Source: Rachicladosporium sp. CCFEE 5018 (lineage: Eukaryota > Ascomycota > Dothideomycetes > Cladosporiales > Cladosporiaceae). Taken from it: 64,000 nt of DNA. A program made the position numbers and the translations under genes. The notes beneath the pieces are model-generated. The model was given only the letters and a program-made list of their open reading frames with translations, was not told the origin of the DNA and made no database searches. Location: assembly GCA_002077045.2 (NCBI GenBank), contig KZ111143.1, positions 233,171 to 297,170 on the forward strand. Reading direction: 5' to 3'. Positions 1 through 10,970 of the stretch are shown one piece after another (positions within the stretch are counted from its first letter, which is position 1; every line of letters starts with the position of its first letter).

Positions 1-1392
1 TGTGCCGGACGCGACGGAGACCTGATGAGTAGTGTCAGTAAGTGCCCGGTATTCCATGCGAAGTAAATCACTTACAGTGCACCCCGTGCTTGAGCTACAC
101 CCAGCATCACCGCAGTACTGCCCATTGCTGTACTTGCACTTCCCACTAACATTATCACCCACAATCTCCACGGAGAAGTCAAGCTTCGCGTCGGTAGTAG
201 GCGCGTTCTGGAAGATAGACAACCAGGCGCGACCACCGCTGTAGCCGACGCCCAAGTTGAGCGGCGCGTAGTTGCCCCAAGGGTTACCGAGGCTTCCCCA
301 CTGGCAGGCGTCAGAGACCGACACGCCTGCGGGGTTGACGTAGTACTGTGCGCTGGTCTTGCCGCCCTTCCAGTTGTAGTAGCGGTCAGCGTCAGGGCAG
401 GTAAGCGGGTAGCTCTGGCCTGGCTGGGTGTCAAGGGGCACAGTCTCGCCTTCAGTACCGGGGTAGTCGGTGCGGCAGACGGCTGCGTTGCTGCTAAGCT
501 TGTTCTGGACTTGGACGTCGACCTTGGAGGTACCGGGCATGCACAGCTTGGAACTCATGGCAGTGTTGGTCAGATGGAGCTTGCCACCCTGGCAGAGAAT
601 ACCGCCAACGGACTGGCCGGTTGCACCTTGGGTGGTCGGCCACTGCGCCTTTTGGTAGCCAGCTGGGCAAGCGTACGAGCAGTAGGAGCCCTCAGTGCAG
701 CCACCGCCGTGAATGGCAGTCAGGATGTTCGCGAAACCGGCATTCGTGGTCTCGGGTGTCTGCACGCCAGTCCAGCCACCGAGACCCGTCCAGTGCACGT
801 CCACAGCTCCGTAGTCGGAGGGGAAGTGGCTGCAGTCGAGCTGTCCGTCAGGAAAGTCCTGGTCGACGCCGGAGCCACTGGACGAGCCAACGGAAGGTCC
901 ATTGTTGTTGCCGCCTTTGTTTGCTTGGGGCGAGGGAGCCGCTGGGCTGGGACTGGGAGCGACGTACTCAGACGAAGATGAAGTAGGAGCCGGTGCGACG
1001 TATTCGGAGGAGCTTGACGTGGTCGTTGGCGCAGCTTCTGGCGTAGACTCGGATGTAGTCACCGGGGCGACGTACTCGGACGTGGGCGAAGGTGGAGGAG
1101 GTGCGACGTATGCTGCTTGCGTCTCCGGCGCTACGAACGTCGATGATGGCGCTGACGAGAGCTGACCGTTCTGCGCCAGTACCAGTGTCCCGTTCGCCAA
1201 CCCCTCTCTCACTTCGCCCTCGCTGATGAATCGACCATTCAGCTCGTACACAATGACGGTTGGGCCAGGTACGCTGATGACCTCAACTGGTGTAGGGTCG
1301 CGCTTCGCGACATGGTGGTGGCGTTGATGTTGGTGCTGAGCAGCAGACGCAAGCGCCGCGACGCTCAACAAGATGACTGCGACTCTCTTCAT
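1..1392 (-). CDS. SUN-family secreted cell-wall beta-glucan protein (3' end cut by window)
   Basis: Reading from 1392 down, the protein opens with a signal peptide (MKRVAVILLSVAALASA), a His-rich stretch and a Lys-Arg Kex2-type site. A Pro/Ser/Thr-rich linker with repeated EYVAP blocks follows, then the Cys-rich SUN domain beginning DFPDGQLDCSHFPSDYG. SUN proteins (Sun4/Sim1/Uth1 type, GH132) act in septation and beta-glucan remodelling of the wall. The frame is open to the window edge, but a 54-bp intron fits at 22-75 on the minus strand (gtaagt...tcatcag, phase 0). Splicing it turns a non-conserved tail into GCTVSVASGT, the usual end of a SUN domain. About 446 codons are present and only a few C-terminal residues should be missing. 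The family is clear; the enzymatic activity of the family is less settled. Confidence 0.9.
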   Translation of the reverse strand, partial: MKRVAVILLSVAALASAAQHQHQRHHHVAKRDPTPVEVISVPGPTVIVYELNGRFISEGEVREGLANGTLVLAQNGQLSSAPSSTFVAPETQAAYVAPPPPSPTSEYVAPVTTSESTPEAAPTTTSSSSEYVAPAPTSSSSEYVAPSPSPAAPSPQANKGGNNNGPSVGSSSGSGVDQDFPDGQLDCSHFPSDYGAVDVHWTGLGGWTGVQTPETTNAGFANILTAIHGGGCTEGSYCSYACPAGYQKAQWPTTQGATGQSVGGILCQGGKLHLTNTAMSSKLCMPGTSKVDVQVQNKLSSNAAVCRTDYPGTEGETVPLDTQPGQSYPLTCPDADRYYNWKGGKTSAQYYVNPAGVSVSDACQWGSLGNPWGNYAPLNLGVGYSGGRAWLSIFQNAPTTDAKLDFSVEIVGDNVSGKCKYSNGQYCGDAGCSSSTGCTVSDLLRMEYRALTDTTHQVSVASGT

Positions 1393-3316
1393 TGCGGCTT
1401 GCTAATGATGCTTTGTAGTGATGGTGGTTGTCGGAATCGATGTCAGCTCTTGTGACTGGAATGCGACGATGCTCGACAATGTTCCAGTGAATCCACACTG
1501 GCGATATGATAGATCGAAGTGACGGAAGTATGCGCTATGTGTCGCGTGATTGTATTGTCGCAGTTCCTCGGAGGCTGGAGTCGACGCGTGCAGCTAGTCA
1601 ATGACTTTGTGCTGTTAGAAAAATAGACGGATCTTCTTATTGTTGATAGTGTCGTTCGGTAAATCGGTTCCAATGAGTGAAATGGAGGCAAAAGCTCCAG
1701 GTGGAATAGGCTGTCGAGCGAGTGAAATGGCAGCAATACCTCTCTCTCACAGCTTCGAGCGCGACGACGAGAAGGGTATGAAGGACGGGTGCGAGCGACA
1801 GGGAACAAAAGGCAATGCGGGGGGATAAAGGAGATGTGCTACCCTGGGTTCATCTCGCCTGTTGCCAGAAGTCTGGGGTAGTCGCGCGCTAGTGCTATGC
1901 ACGAAATTGCTATAGAGCTAAATGCGGATGGGAGGACAACCTCATAGGGTCCGGCATCTGCTTTTCCTGACGCCATTTGCCACGCTACAAGGCCTGATCG
2001 TTGTGGTCAATTTCCAGAGCGACGCTTTGTCGAGGTGCCGCTTGAATTTTATGGTCAGGCATGCGCTTGCGAGTCGCCGTTGGAAGATGAGGACAACAGC
2101 TCGACTGCCGATCGCTGGTCACAGCAGGTGGCTTTCAACGCGTTGCCGTGTATGTGGACCGTGTGGTAGTGTGTGACTTCGCCTCGTTCTGCTTGGCGTC
2201 GTGGTGCCCTCGTGTGTCGCCATGCGCTGTTCGTGCGTGGGCGATTGAAGATGGCTGTTTGCTATGACACTTAGCCGGGGATGGTACAAATCACGCTTAC
2301 CGTCACGCTGTGGTTGTCACGGACAGCCTCTTGCCGACGTGCCGTGGTCGGTCTGGTCTTCAATGTTGCTCATTATATGCCTCCATGGCGGTATCCAAGT
2401 TCGCCAATCCGCATGGAGTAGCTGCGGACGTTGAGAGTGGAGAGGAAGATCGACCGCTAACACGCGTGTACCTGCATTGGCGCGGATCATCTATTTGACA
2501 TAAGTGACTGTAAAACGGTGCTCGACAGAAATGAGCGTCGGGCTGGGCCACTCCAACCGCGCTTCCATTCCTCGATGGAACAACAACAAATATGCGATGC
2601 GCGAGTATGACATAGGCGCACGTGAGCGCTCAACTTCAGGTCCTCTGTTCCGTCGGCTTATCTTTGACTGCGACTGCTACGGAGCCGAGCTGTGGCGGGC
2701 AAGTCTGCGCCGTGGGAGAAACGCACTTAGTACCGCCGTCGATGCTGGGGCTTCCAAGCTGCCCTCTATGCCGGCGTCGTCAGCATGGCTCGCAGAGTCG
2801 GTCGAGCGATCACTTCATGGTGGAATAGGTAGGAAACTGACAGGCGTCGGTAGTGTATGTATCTTCAAGACTGAAGTTTGGAGATATCTCAGGCGTCCGC
2901 TTCAGGGTTGCTCCTTCCTGGCAGTCTGTCCGCCTTCTCATCTTTCCTACTCACTGATATTCTAGCATACGCCAGTGACACTTGTTCCAGCTTGTGATAC
3001 CACCGCTATCGATGCCTGAGAATCACGCGAGAAGAGATGCCTTAGCGCTCCTTGGTCGACATGTGAAACCTTCCCTTCTCGTTGCCTCTACGAGGCCACG
3101 CACGGATCGGCACAGACGCGACCAATACAACTCTTTGACCTTCACCTTCAGCATCTTCACTCGTCTCTCTACTGTGACCACTACCACGCGCTTGCACGGA
3201 TCCTGACAACTAGGGAACATGTGGCTCTCCACGACAGACAGCTTTGAGCCGTTGAGGTTCTGATCTGACACTCTCCTACACTCTTTGTACGTCCATAATA
3301 CTCAAGCCTTTCGGCG
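1393..3316. other. Intergenic, no supported gene
   Basis: This 1.9 kb lies between the divergent SUN and SET-domain genes and must hold both promoters. Short open frames occur on both strands, but none shows a recognisable domain, a signal peptide or a plausible spliced extension. No tRNA-like or repeat structure was seen. Confidence 0.6.
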
Positions 3317-4649
3317 ATGGCAGGCTCTTTGACCATGCTTTGGCAGATGATTGCTAACCCTCAACCTACAATGGACGAAAGTTCTCCAAAAGACAAGGAG
3401 AACAAGTGCACTGATATGTCCGATATAGAAGCTGCATTTGCGGCAGTAGACCCATACACACTCTTACCTACGCTTCGTCTCGCGCAAATTCGACCAATCC
3501 TCAACATGCCGCTCCTCGAAGACTGCTACGAGATACGCAAGTCTCCTCTCCATGGACTGGGCGTCTTCGCCACGAAGGACATTCCTTCCGGCAGCTTGAT
3601 CATGACGGAGCAAGCAGTGTGGACGATTCCAAAGAAGGCACTGCTTAAGTTCTACCCCTTCGATCCTTATGGTAACGGACCCTCTCGGATTATTGAGCAT
3701 TTCGATTCCAGCGTGGCGAACTTCTCTGATGACGACGACGAGCTGAACAGAATTGGCACAGAAGCAGTGTTCGCGCTGGATGGTGTGTTCAAAGGCGTTG
3801 AGGATCCGCTCGCCGACTTGTCGGAAGAGGAACTCGCGAAGGGACTGGCCAGAATCATCGCCAAGAACGGGAAGTCACATAACTACCAGAGTGACGAGCG
3901 GCACTGGGTAGCGATCTTCCAAGATCCCTCGCGTCTTAATCACAGCTGTATGCTTAGCGCCGAACAGCACATCTGGTCGTCCTTTGATCCCCGAGACGGC
4001 GCGATCATCCAGGTTCGCGCAGCTCGTGATATCGAGCTCGGCGAAGAAATCACGGTGCAGTACACGAAGCCCTTCGACACTCTCGAGATCCGCACAGCGT
4101 TTCTCTCATTCCACGACATTGTCTGCAAATGCACGCTTTGCACTGGCGGTCGCGGTCGCACTCAGGCCGCGGACAAGCGCCGAACCGCGATGCAGAAGGC
4201 GTGGGACTCGATGCAGCGCAATTACCACAAGCTAGAAGCTGCGATCGAGCGACCTGCTGGCTTGCGGACGGTGCGCGCTGAGAACGAGAAGCGAGAGAAT
4301 TGCGTGAAGATCGCACGCAGGATCATGGAGAAGATGGAGATCATCGACGCCAAGCTCCGGCCGACAGACCAGATTGGCAGCTTCATGATGTGGCATCTGT
4401 AAGTCATCCTCTCTTCCTAATATCAGGCGCCGCACTGACACTGTCCACAGTCTACAGATCCACTGCGAAGGCGTCCGTATCGGAAGCGGAGATCGCGACG
4501 CAATCGTGGCTGCCATCGACCGGATCTTGGCATTTGGGAAGACCTTCAAGGAGCTGCACACGGTCATGTTCGGGCAGTATGTGGCGCAGATGGTAGAGCT
4601 GCGCAGGAAGATTGAGGCTGCGGGCTTTGCTGGTGGACAGAGAACATGA
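3317..4649 (+). CDS. SET-domain protein (SET5/SMYD-like lysine methyltransferase)
   Basis: Two exons, 3317-4398 and 4451-4649, joined across a 52-bp intron (gtaagt...ccacag, phase 2), giving 426 residues. The SET domain starts around residue 70 (KSPLHGLGVFATKDIPSG). It includes the NHSC motif (SRLNHSC) that forms the SAM/active-site pseudoknot, a GEEITVQY segment, and a post-SET Cys cluster (CKCTLC). The C-terminus is a charged helical region. SET proteins of this class methylate lysines on histones or other proteins using SAM; the substrate here cannot be read from sequence. The first Met is used, but Met7, Met11 and Met19 are also close to the start. Without splicing the protein would end one codon past the donor. 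Confidence 0.88.
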
Positions 4650-5611
4650 GTTGAGTGATGTGACGGTTGAACGCGGCTTATGATTGCAGGATGGTCGGAA
4701 TAAGGATTAAATCTGCATGATACGAAGTCGATGATGGATCTTGGGTATACAGATATAATGACAATGGGCTCAGGTGCTTGTGAGAAATCTGCCTTACATG
4801 GCACTGTTGTACTCCTTCACTTGCCTGATCCTCGTGAGCAGAAATCATTATCGCAGTGTCCATCAACAGCTGCTATGGTAGCCTTAAGCACAGTGCAGTG
4901 CCTGCGACATTTGTCCACAGGCGTTGGTCCCTCCCTTCTCGACGGTAGCGGACTTCGTATCCGCCGAAAGGGAGGATTGCGTCCCAAGATGCACAGTCGT
5001 TGAGTAAGGAAATTACTTCTATATTCTATCACGCGCAGCAGTTGGATTTAAGCCCAGAAAAGTTGAAATGCAAAAGACGGCTTTGCTACAGCAAGGTGAC
5101 GTCCGCAGATCAGCTTCTACCAACGCCAAGGTGTTGTCTACTTGGCAACGGAGCTCAATGGCTTGTCGCCTTCCTTCCACAGACCTCGTCTCCGCTTCGC
5201 AATCAATCGCCCCCTCACACCATCAACTTCGCAGCGTCGTAGCGGAGAACATGCGATACCACCTCTTGGCATCACGTCGTCCTCCCCGGGAGACCTCACG
5301 CGATATCGACGTCTGCAGCGGGGGAGATGCTTGCTTGCCCATCTCTGCTCCGTATCGCCAGTGTCCTATCTCTTGGCCCTGCGGACAGTGTCTTCATGAA
5401 GAAGGCACCATGGTGCTCGGCGCATGATGCGCTGCAGGCACGTCAAGCTACCACAGGTCCCTCTTGCGCAACGCGCATCAAAACAAGCAGAGCCATGCTA
5501 CACCCGCAGCCGTGAGCCTGACCTCTGCAAGGGCATAAGTACAGTGATCCGCATTTCTTTTTGCCTGCTGTGAACTATCTTACTTCTTGCTGTTAGCGTC
5601 AATCGCCAGTC
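4650..5611. other. Intergenic, no supported gene
   Basis: About 0.96 kb between two plus-strand genes. It should contain the SET-gene terminator and the aminopeptidase promoter. I see only short, unconserved open frames. Confidence 0.6.
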
Positions 5612-7365
5612 ATGAAGTACGCAACAGTCCTCGCGCTGGCCACAGCTGGTTTCGCGGCCGCAGCACCAGGTGGGCCGAAGAACCACTGGTCGCCTAAGAA
5701 GGGCCATCCAGGCGCATGGAAGTCGAAGGTGCGCTGATACTGCGCAAACGCTCCCCAAGCAGCCATTGACAGTGCATAGCATCATGTTCCAAGACCACAG
5801 TGGCCCACGAAGGTCCTTCCGCCGCCAGCACATCCCACATCGACTTCCTCTTCAGCAGGTTCGACAGCCACCGCGCTGCCGTACGTCGACTCTGCGGCAC
5901 TGCAGGCGTCGATCTTGCAGTCGAATCTGGCGGACAAGTCTCAAGATCTGGAAGATATCGCCTACGCCACTGCAGGCCGCAATCGTGTGATGGGATCTGA
6001 GGGCCACAACAACACCGTAGCGTACCTGGTCGAGAGCATTGAAGCACTTGGCGATTACTACACTGTTTACGCGCAGCCATTCATCGCTCTGTACTCTGCG
6101 ACAGCTGGCAACTTGACCGTCAACGATGTGCTGGCCGAGACCGCCACCTACGAGTACAGTCCAGGTGGCAGCATCACGGCAGAGCTTGTGACTGTAGCGA
6201 ATCTTGGCTGCAATGCTACAGACTTCCCTGCTGGCGTCACTGACAAGATCGCGCTTGTGTCTAGGGGCACTTGCCCATTCGGTCAGAAGTCCGCATTGGC
6301 TGGAGCTGCTGGGGCGGCCGGCATCGTCATCTACGACAATATCAATGAGACTGTGTCTGGCGGTACGCTTGGTCCTCCACCAAGACCTGAGGGAGCCTAT
6401 GTGCCGTCAATCGCAGTGTCTCAGGCGGTCGGCAAAGGCTGGGTCGCCTCTCTCGCGGCGGGCGAGACTCTCACAGGAGAGTTGCTGGTGGACAGTGACA
6501 TCCGCAATCTCACTACGTGAGTGTTTAGAGCTACCCGATTTTTATCGCACTCTGCTAACATCTATCAAGTTTCAACGTCATCGCGGAGTCGGTTGCCGGC
6601 AACAAGAATGCGACTCTCGTCATTGGCGCTCACTCCGACTCCGTCGCCGCCGGCCCAGGGATCAACGACGACGGTTCCGGTACTGTCGGCATCCTCGAAG
6701 TCGCCGAGCAGCTCTCCAAGTACAGCCTCACAAACTCTGTCCGCATCGCCTGGTGGTCTGGCGAAGAGTTCGGCCTCCTGGGCTCGAACTACTACACCTC
6801 CCAGCTCACCGACGCCGAGGTCGCTCAGATCCGTCTGTACCTCAACTTCGACATGATCGCTAGCCCGAACTACATCTACGCTATCTACGATGGCGATGGA
6901 AGTGCATACAACATCTCCGGTCCGCCAGGCAGCGCCGAGGCGGAGTACTTTTTCGAAGACTTCTTCGAGAGTAAGGGCCTGAACAGCACTCCGACTGCAT
7001 TCGATGGGCGCAGCGACTACGGCGGTTTCCTCGACCGTGGTATTGCAGCTGGTGGGCTATTCACAGGTGCCGAGGAGATCAAGACGGCGGAGCAGGCTGC
7101 CCTGTTTGGCGGTCAGGCTGGCGTTGCACTGGACTCGAACTATCATCAGGCTGGCGACAATGTCACAAACTTGAACTACGAGGCGTTTGTCGTCAACACT
7201 CAGGCCATTGCTGCTGCTGTTGCGGAGTACGCTACTAGCTGGGATAGTCTGCCGGCGCCGAATGTGACTGTCACGAGGCGGAGCATTGAGAAGAGGGCGA
7301 GCGCCGGAAAGGGGAGTGCTGCGAGTGGATCGCTGGGAAAGTACTGTGCGCATGCGGTCTTGTAG
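5612..7365 (+). CDS. M28 aminopeptidase (aminopeptidase Y / Lap2 type)
   Basis: Three exons: 5612-5728, 5801-6516 and 6570-7365, with introns of 72 bp (gtgcgc...ccacag, phase 0) and 53 bp (gtgagt...atcaag, phase 2), giving 542 residues. The signal peptide is MKYATVLALATAGFAAAA and a Pro/Ser/Thr-rich propeptide-like segment follows. The conserved GRNRVMGSEGHN block comes next. A protease-associated (PA) domain with RGTCPFGQKSALAGAAGA interrupts the start of the peptidase. Zinc-ligand and catalytic motifs of M28 are present in order: GAHSDSV, NDDGSG, WWSGEEFGLLGS, NFDMIASPNY and the late NYHQAGD histidine. The enzyme should remove N-terminal residues from peptides in the vacuole or outside the cell. 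Intron 1 is the least certain boundary, since other acceptors exist nearby, but only this one keeps the downstream frame with phase 0. Confidence 0.92.
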
Positions 7366-7881
7366 ATTGGTCAGATCCTGATCGCCGTGTGCGGAAATGA
7401 CCTAAGATAGTTGCGAGTGAGGGAATAGATTCCAGTCCGCTTAGCAAGAAGTACAATATCTCACCTTCACAGACCCAGTGCTGCGTTGTGCCTCGTACTC
7501 GGCACAGTCCAATCGCTTCCCTTTCACACCATGATGCCGAAGCTTACCTATGCGACTCTGCTCGTAGCTGACGCTGGAACCTGCGTCAAATTGGAGTTTT
7601 GCTTGACACTCGAAGCTGTCCGCTACCCACAGCGCTTCAGAACCTGGTCCCTGAGTTCTCAATACCTTTCCCATCAATGCTGTCTCTTGGTGACAATGTG
7701 ACGAGAGCCAGAAACGTCAAGATGGCACTACCCTTGTCCGTACACTGTTTGTCGCACCCCCTGTAATCACTTGACAGATCTCCTTCCCCTTCATTGATTA
7801 CCAGGTGGAAAACTTGGGACTCACGCTGTAGACAGGAATTCACGAAGAGATTTTCTCGACCCGAAGTGAGGAAACTGTGAG
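7366..7881. other. Intergenic, no supported gene
   Basis: Spacer of about 0.5 kb between the aminopeptidase stop codon and the repeated tRNA block. Only short unconserved open frames are present. Confidence 0.55.
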
Positions 7882-7919
7882 AAAGACTGGAAGGAGGAAG
7901 GGTACGCAAAAATGAAGTG

Positions 7920-7973
7920 TGAACCAGCCGAGAGTCGAACTCGGGCCACGCGCAGGGTTGCTTGCTTGGCAAG
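7920..7973 (-). pseudogene. Truncated tRNA-Gly copy
   Basis: Minus-strand copy of the 3' two-thirds of the neighbouring tRNA-Gly: discriminator, 3' acceptor strand, T-arm (CCGAG/CTCGG), variable bases, 3' anticodon stem, intron and anticodon. It lacks the D-arm, the 5' acceptor strand and most of the 5' anticodon stem, so it has no internal A box and cannot fold as a tRNA. It retains an A5 run (T5 on the minus strand) just beyond its 3' end. Confidence 0.8.
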
Positions 7974-7996
7974 GACTAGAAGGAGGAAGGGTACGC

Positions 7997-8001
7997 AAAA
8001 A
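7997..8001 (-). terminator. RNA polymerase III T5 terminator of tRNA-Gly
   Basis: Five T residues on the minus strand begin 7 nt beyond the tRNA discriminator base, the usual Pol III stop. Confidence 0.7.
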
Positions 8002-8007
8002 GGGGTG

Positions 8008-8090
8008 TGAACCAGCCGAGAGTCGAACTCGGGCCACGCGCAGGGTTGCTTGCTTGGCAAGCGCGTATGATACCGTTTCACTACTGGATC
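8008..8090 (-). tRNA. tRNA-Gly (anticodon GCC) with a 12-nt intron
   Basis: Read on the minus strand from 8090. The acceptor strand is GATCCAG paired to CTGGTTC, with discriminator A. The D-arm is GTGA/TCAT with GG in the loop. The anticodon stem is CGCGC/GCGCG around the loop TTGCCA-T, giving anticodon GCC, and the T-arm is CCGAG TTCGACT CTCGG. A 12-nt intron (AGCAAGCAACCC) sits one base 3' of the anticodon, the canonical nuclear tRNA intron position. The mature length is 71 nt, the normal size for eukaryotic tRNA-Gly. One oddity is a T-T mismatch at acceptor pair 3-70. A Pol III T5 stop follows. The mismatch leaves some room for a weak or decaying gene. Confidence 0.85.
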
Positions 8091-8099
8091 CGATGAAAG

Positions 8100-9851
8100 G
8101 AGACCGGTAGAATTAGTATATGATCCTTGGATCTCTATGGGCAGCCCGGAAGAAGTTAGACGCGATAAAGAAGACTTTGGGGCACCACAGAGGTCGCTAG
8201 AGACGATCTTGGAGCCAGTCTGCCTGGTGCTCACGCTGGAGGGTCCAATAACTGAGGTCTGGAAAGGTCGAACGACGAAGAGGGTTGCCAGGGAACAGTC
8301 CCAGGAGCGCTGAGACCAGTGGAGGGGCGTATCGACGAGCCTAGGCTGCCGCACTGTAAGTCCAGCTGATTGACGTGGTTCCGTCTCTTCGATCGAGAAG
8401 GAGCATGCTCTGTAGAATATCAAGATACTGTCCATAGCGTCTCGGGGAGCTCGGCATGTACGGCCGTACAATCGTAATGCTCCATCCTCGGGCCGCAGGC
8501 AGGGCAGGGCGTCCGGGAGCTCGTAGAAGTCCCCTCGTGACTGTGCATAGCTCACTAAGATGGCAAAGATGTGTGTACCTACGGCACAATGTCGACGCAG
8601 GACCTGCTACGGAGGTACACGGCGCTATACTGTGATGTCGGATATCGGCGATTCCTCAGACCGAGCAGCGTCAGGAAAGAATCGCGTACGTAAGCACACA
8701 GCATAGCAAGGATTCTTGCCTGCAACATCTGGAGTCGTTGGGCGCCATCAGAGCTGCTGCCAGAGCTCGCTACTGTCTCAAGTCAACGTTCAATTTTTCA
8801 CGTGGTCAGCCCAGATGTTGTGCCATAGGTGCGAGGACCATAAGTCACCAAGCAAGCGACTACATAGGATCGCATTTCATTCCGAAGCAAGCATTCATAG
8901 AGCGGCTCGAAGAATACTGCGCCAACAGTAGCCTGTTATGGGAAGGTAGGTTAGGTATGGGGCCGATATCATCGCCCAGGTTCTGAGAGACTCCAGGTCG
9001 CGCTGAAGATGTACGTCGGCAGGCCTTTGATGGGAGCGTCCCCGCCGAAGAATGCAGTATGGAGCCCGAGATACGTGCATCAGTAAGTCCAGAAGTGCCA
9101 GCGAGATCCATCAGATACTACTCCGTGTGGCAAAGGAATATTCGTCAACCATGCTCTCTGATCAACGAGTTCGGGACTTTCACGCGACTTCCACGTGCAG
9201 CTTCCAAGCACGGCCTCCCCTCCCGCCAGCCCCAGAACTCAGATCCCACCAACACCACTTCCCAACCCAGTACCGACCGTTTGTCCATCCTCCTCGCCTC
9301 GTCAAAACCATGTCTCGCATACTAAATCCTTGACGCCAGCCATATTCAGTAAAAGGTCCCAATCGCTTTTGATTGGTCGACCTAAAAGCAGACCACCTTC
9401 AGCTCTCGGCTCGAGTTACAACTTCGCGGCAGGGCTATGTGGAATCTCAGGCTGCTTCAAAACGAACGCGAGGCACCACTACAGATGACATATACGCTAT
9501 GCGATGCTACCATATGCACTCCTGCATGTGGTTGCCTCGTTTCTGCCTGCGTTTTGCCACCTGCGCCAAGAAACGTCGACTTCACTTCATGACTGGCTGG
9601 AGAAGTAAATGAGTCTTGAGGAGCAACTATGACTGGAAAGTGAGCAGAGATGAGTGAAATACGATGCTGCATGAAGAGATGCGATGCTCTTACGTCGACA
9701 GAAGCGACTGTAGATGGGGTATGCCCAGAAAATCAACCAAACGCCTCGCGCCCGATCCACCTACATCCCTCCCACTGTACTGTCGTTCCCCTAGTATGCG
9801 TGTGTCCCAGACTCCAAGCCGTTCGTATATCATGGCTTTCGGTGATCCTGA
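8100..9851. other. Intergenic, no supported gene
   Basis: About 1.75 kb between the tRNA and the 3' end of the NmrA-like gene. The longest minus-strand frame here runs straight through the tRNA and its duplicate, which argues that it is chance. No domain or motif was recognised. Confidence 0.55.
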
Positions 9852-10970
9852 TCATTGCAAATCCCACTTCTCCACGAACCATTGAGCGAATCTTTTGGGC
9901 GTGATGTCAGGGAAGGCGGCATTCATGTTCGGCTGTGTGAAGTCGTATCGTCCTTCTGCGGTAGCTATGAGCGTCTGCAGTCGTATGCCGCGCGGTCGAT
10001 CGCCCTGAGCAGCAGCGACAGCAAGTTCGGCTCGAAGAGTCGCGGGATTGTGCATGACGGACGGATTAAAGCTTTGCTCTGTGGCAATGTCAGCAAGGTT
10101 CAAGTGAGCAGACAATGTACGACGCACTCTTGAGATGTTGCGCGACTAGCACAAGATTCTGCACGGACAATCGCTCACCACACATTCGAAGTTCAGGCGG
10201 CCATGTTGGTAGGTCTATTGCTCTAGTGACGAAGCGGGCAACATCTTGGATCGCCGTCATACACATCATCACGGGCTGGCCCTCAGCAGTAAGAGCAGGC
10301 ACTTGCGCTCTCATATTCGCGATGTCCAGAATGTAGTCACCCTCACCAGAGAAGCCAGTGTTCAGTCCGACCAACGATCGGGCGAGTCCGCCCGGTTGAA
10401 AGCGCTCGTAGAAGATGCCACAAACAAAGACTGTCGATATGATGTTCTGTGCGTAGTGTTGAAGCCACCGAGTGGCATCGGATCGTCTCCGATCAAGCGG
10501 ATCTCCAGCAGGTCGGAGGCTCGGTAGACCCTCGAACTCGGACGCAGCGAAGCGTCGCACGCGAACTGCCACGGCGGCTCGAATGAGGTTGACTTGGCTC
10601 GGTCCAGTGACGGTAGAGATGACTGTATCAATGCCTTTGAGGGCGAAGGTGAGCGATTGCGCGTCGGTGTAGTCCACAACGGAGATCTGGAACCCTCGAG
10701 CGGCGAGGGCTGGCTGTTGCTATGATGCTATCAGTCTTCTCCGGTCGATCATGCACAGGCTTCAGCATTAGTCCGCTCAGATGGACTGTCGTCCTCTTGC
10801 AGCATAGCACGGCCGACGGCGTCGATCTACGCAGCTGCGTCAGTTCCAGGGAGGCAACGTACCGATCGTGACAGGAGCATGACATGATGGCTGGTCTCGT
10901 CGTCTATGTAATGAGCAATCAGACGAGCGAGACCACCAGTACCAGCGACCGCTATACGCATCATCGACAT
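9852..10970 (-). CDS. NmrA-like / isoflavone-reductase-like NAD(P)-binding protein
   Basis: Three exons on the minus strand: 10863-10970, 10128-10713 and 9852-10078, with introns of 149 bp (10714-10862, phase 0) and 49 bp (10079-10127, phase 1; CTGAC branch, ccacag acceptor), giving 306 residues. The start chosen gives MSMMRIAVAGTGGLAR, placing the Rossmann GxGxxA/G loop at the N-terminus as in the family. An in-frame Met 32 codons upstream would add a non-conserved tail. Later blocks GIDTVISTV, RFAASEFEG and the C-terminal PDITPKRFAQWFVEKW fit NmrA/PCBER-type proteins. Members are either NAD(P)H-dependent reductases or redox-sensing regulators, and the sequence does not decide. The first intron is long for this genome and its boundaries are less sure. 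Confidence 0.83.

Larger units (their letters stand above)
7882..8061. repeat. Tandem duplication of about 89 bp covering part of a tRNA gene
   Basis: Unit 1 (from 7882) and unit 2 (from 7971) are near-identical, with a few substitutions and a one-base length change in the spacer. Each carries the purine-rich flank AAGGAGGAAGGGTACGC, an A5 run, the 3' part of the tRNA-Gly gene and its intron. Unit 2 continues into the complete tRNA; unit 1 stops after the anticodon region. Confidence 0.85.

Noticed and set aside
2504..2965. 153-codon plus-strand open frame
   Set aside because: No conserved motif, no plausible spliced extension and no promoter signal that sets it apart.
7821..8555. 244-codon minus-strand open frame
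   Set aside because: It runs through the tRNA-Gly gene and its duplicate and encodes nothing recognisable.
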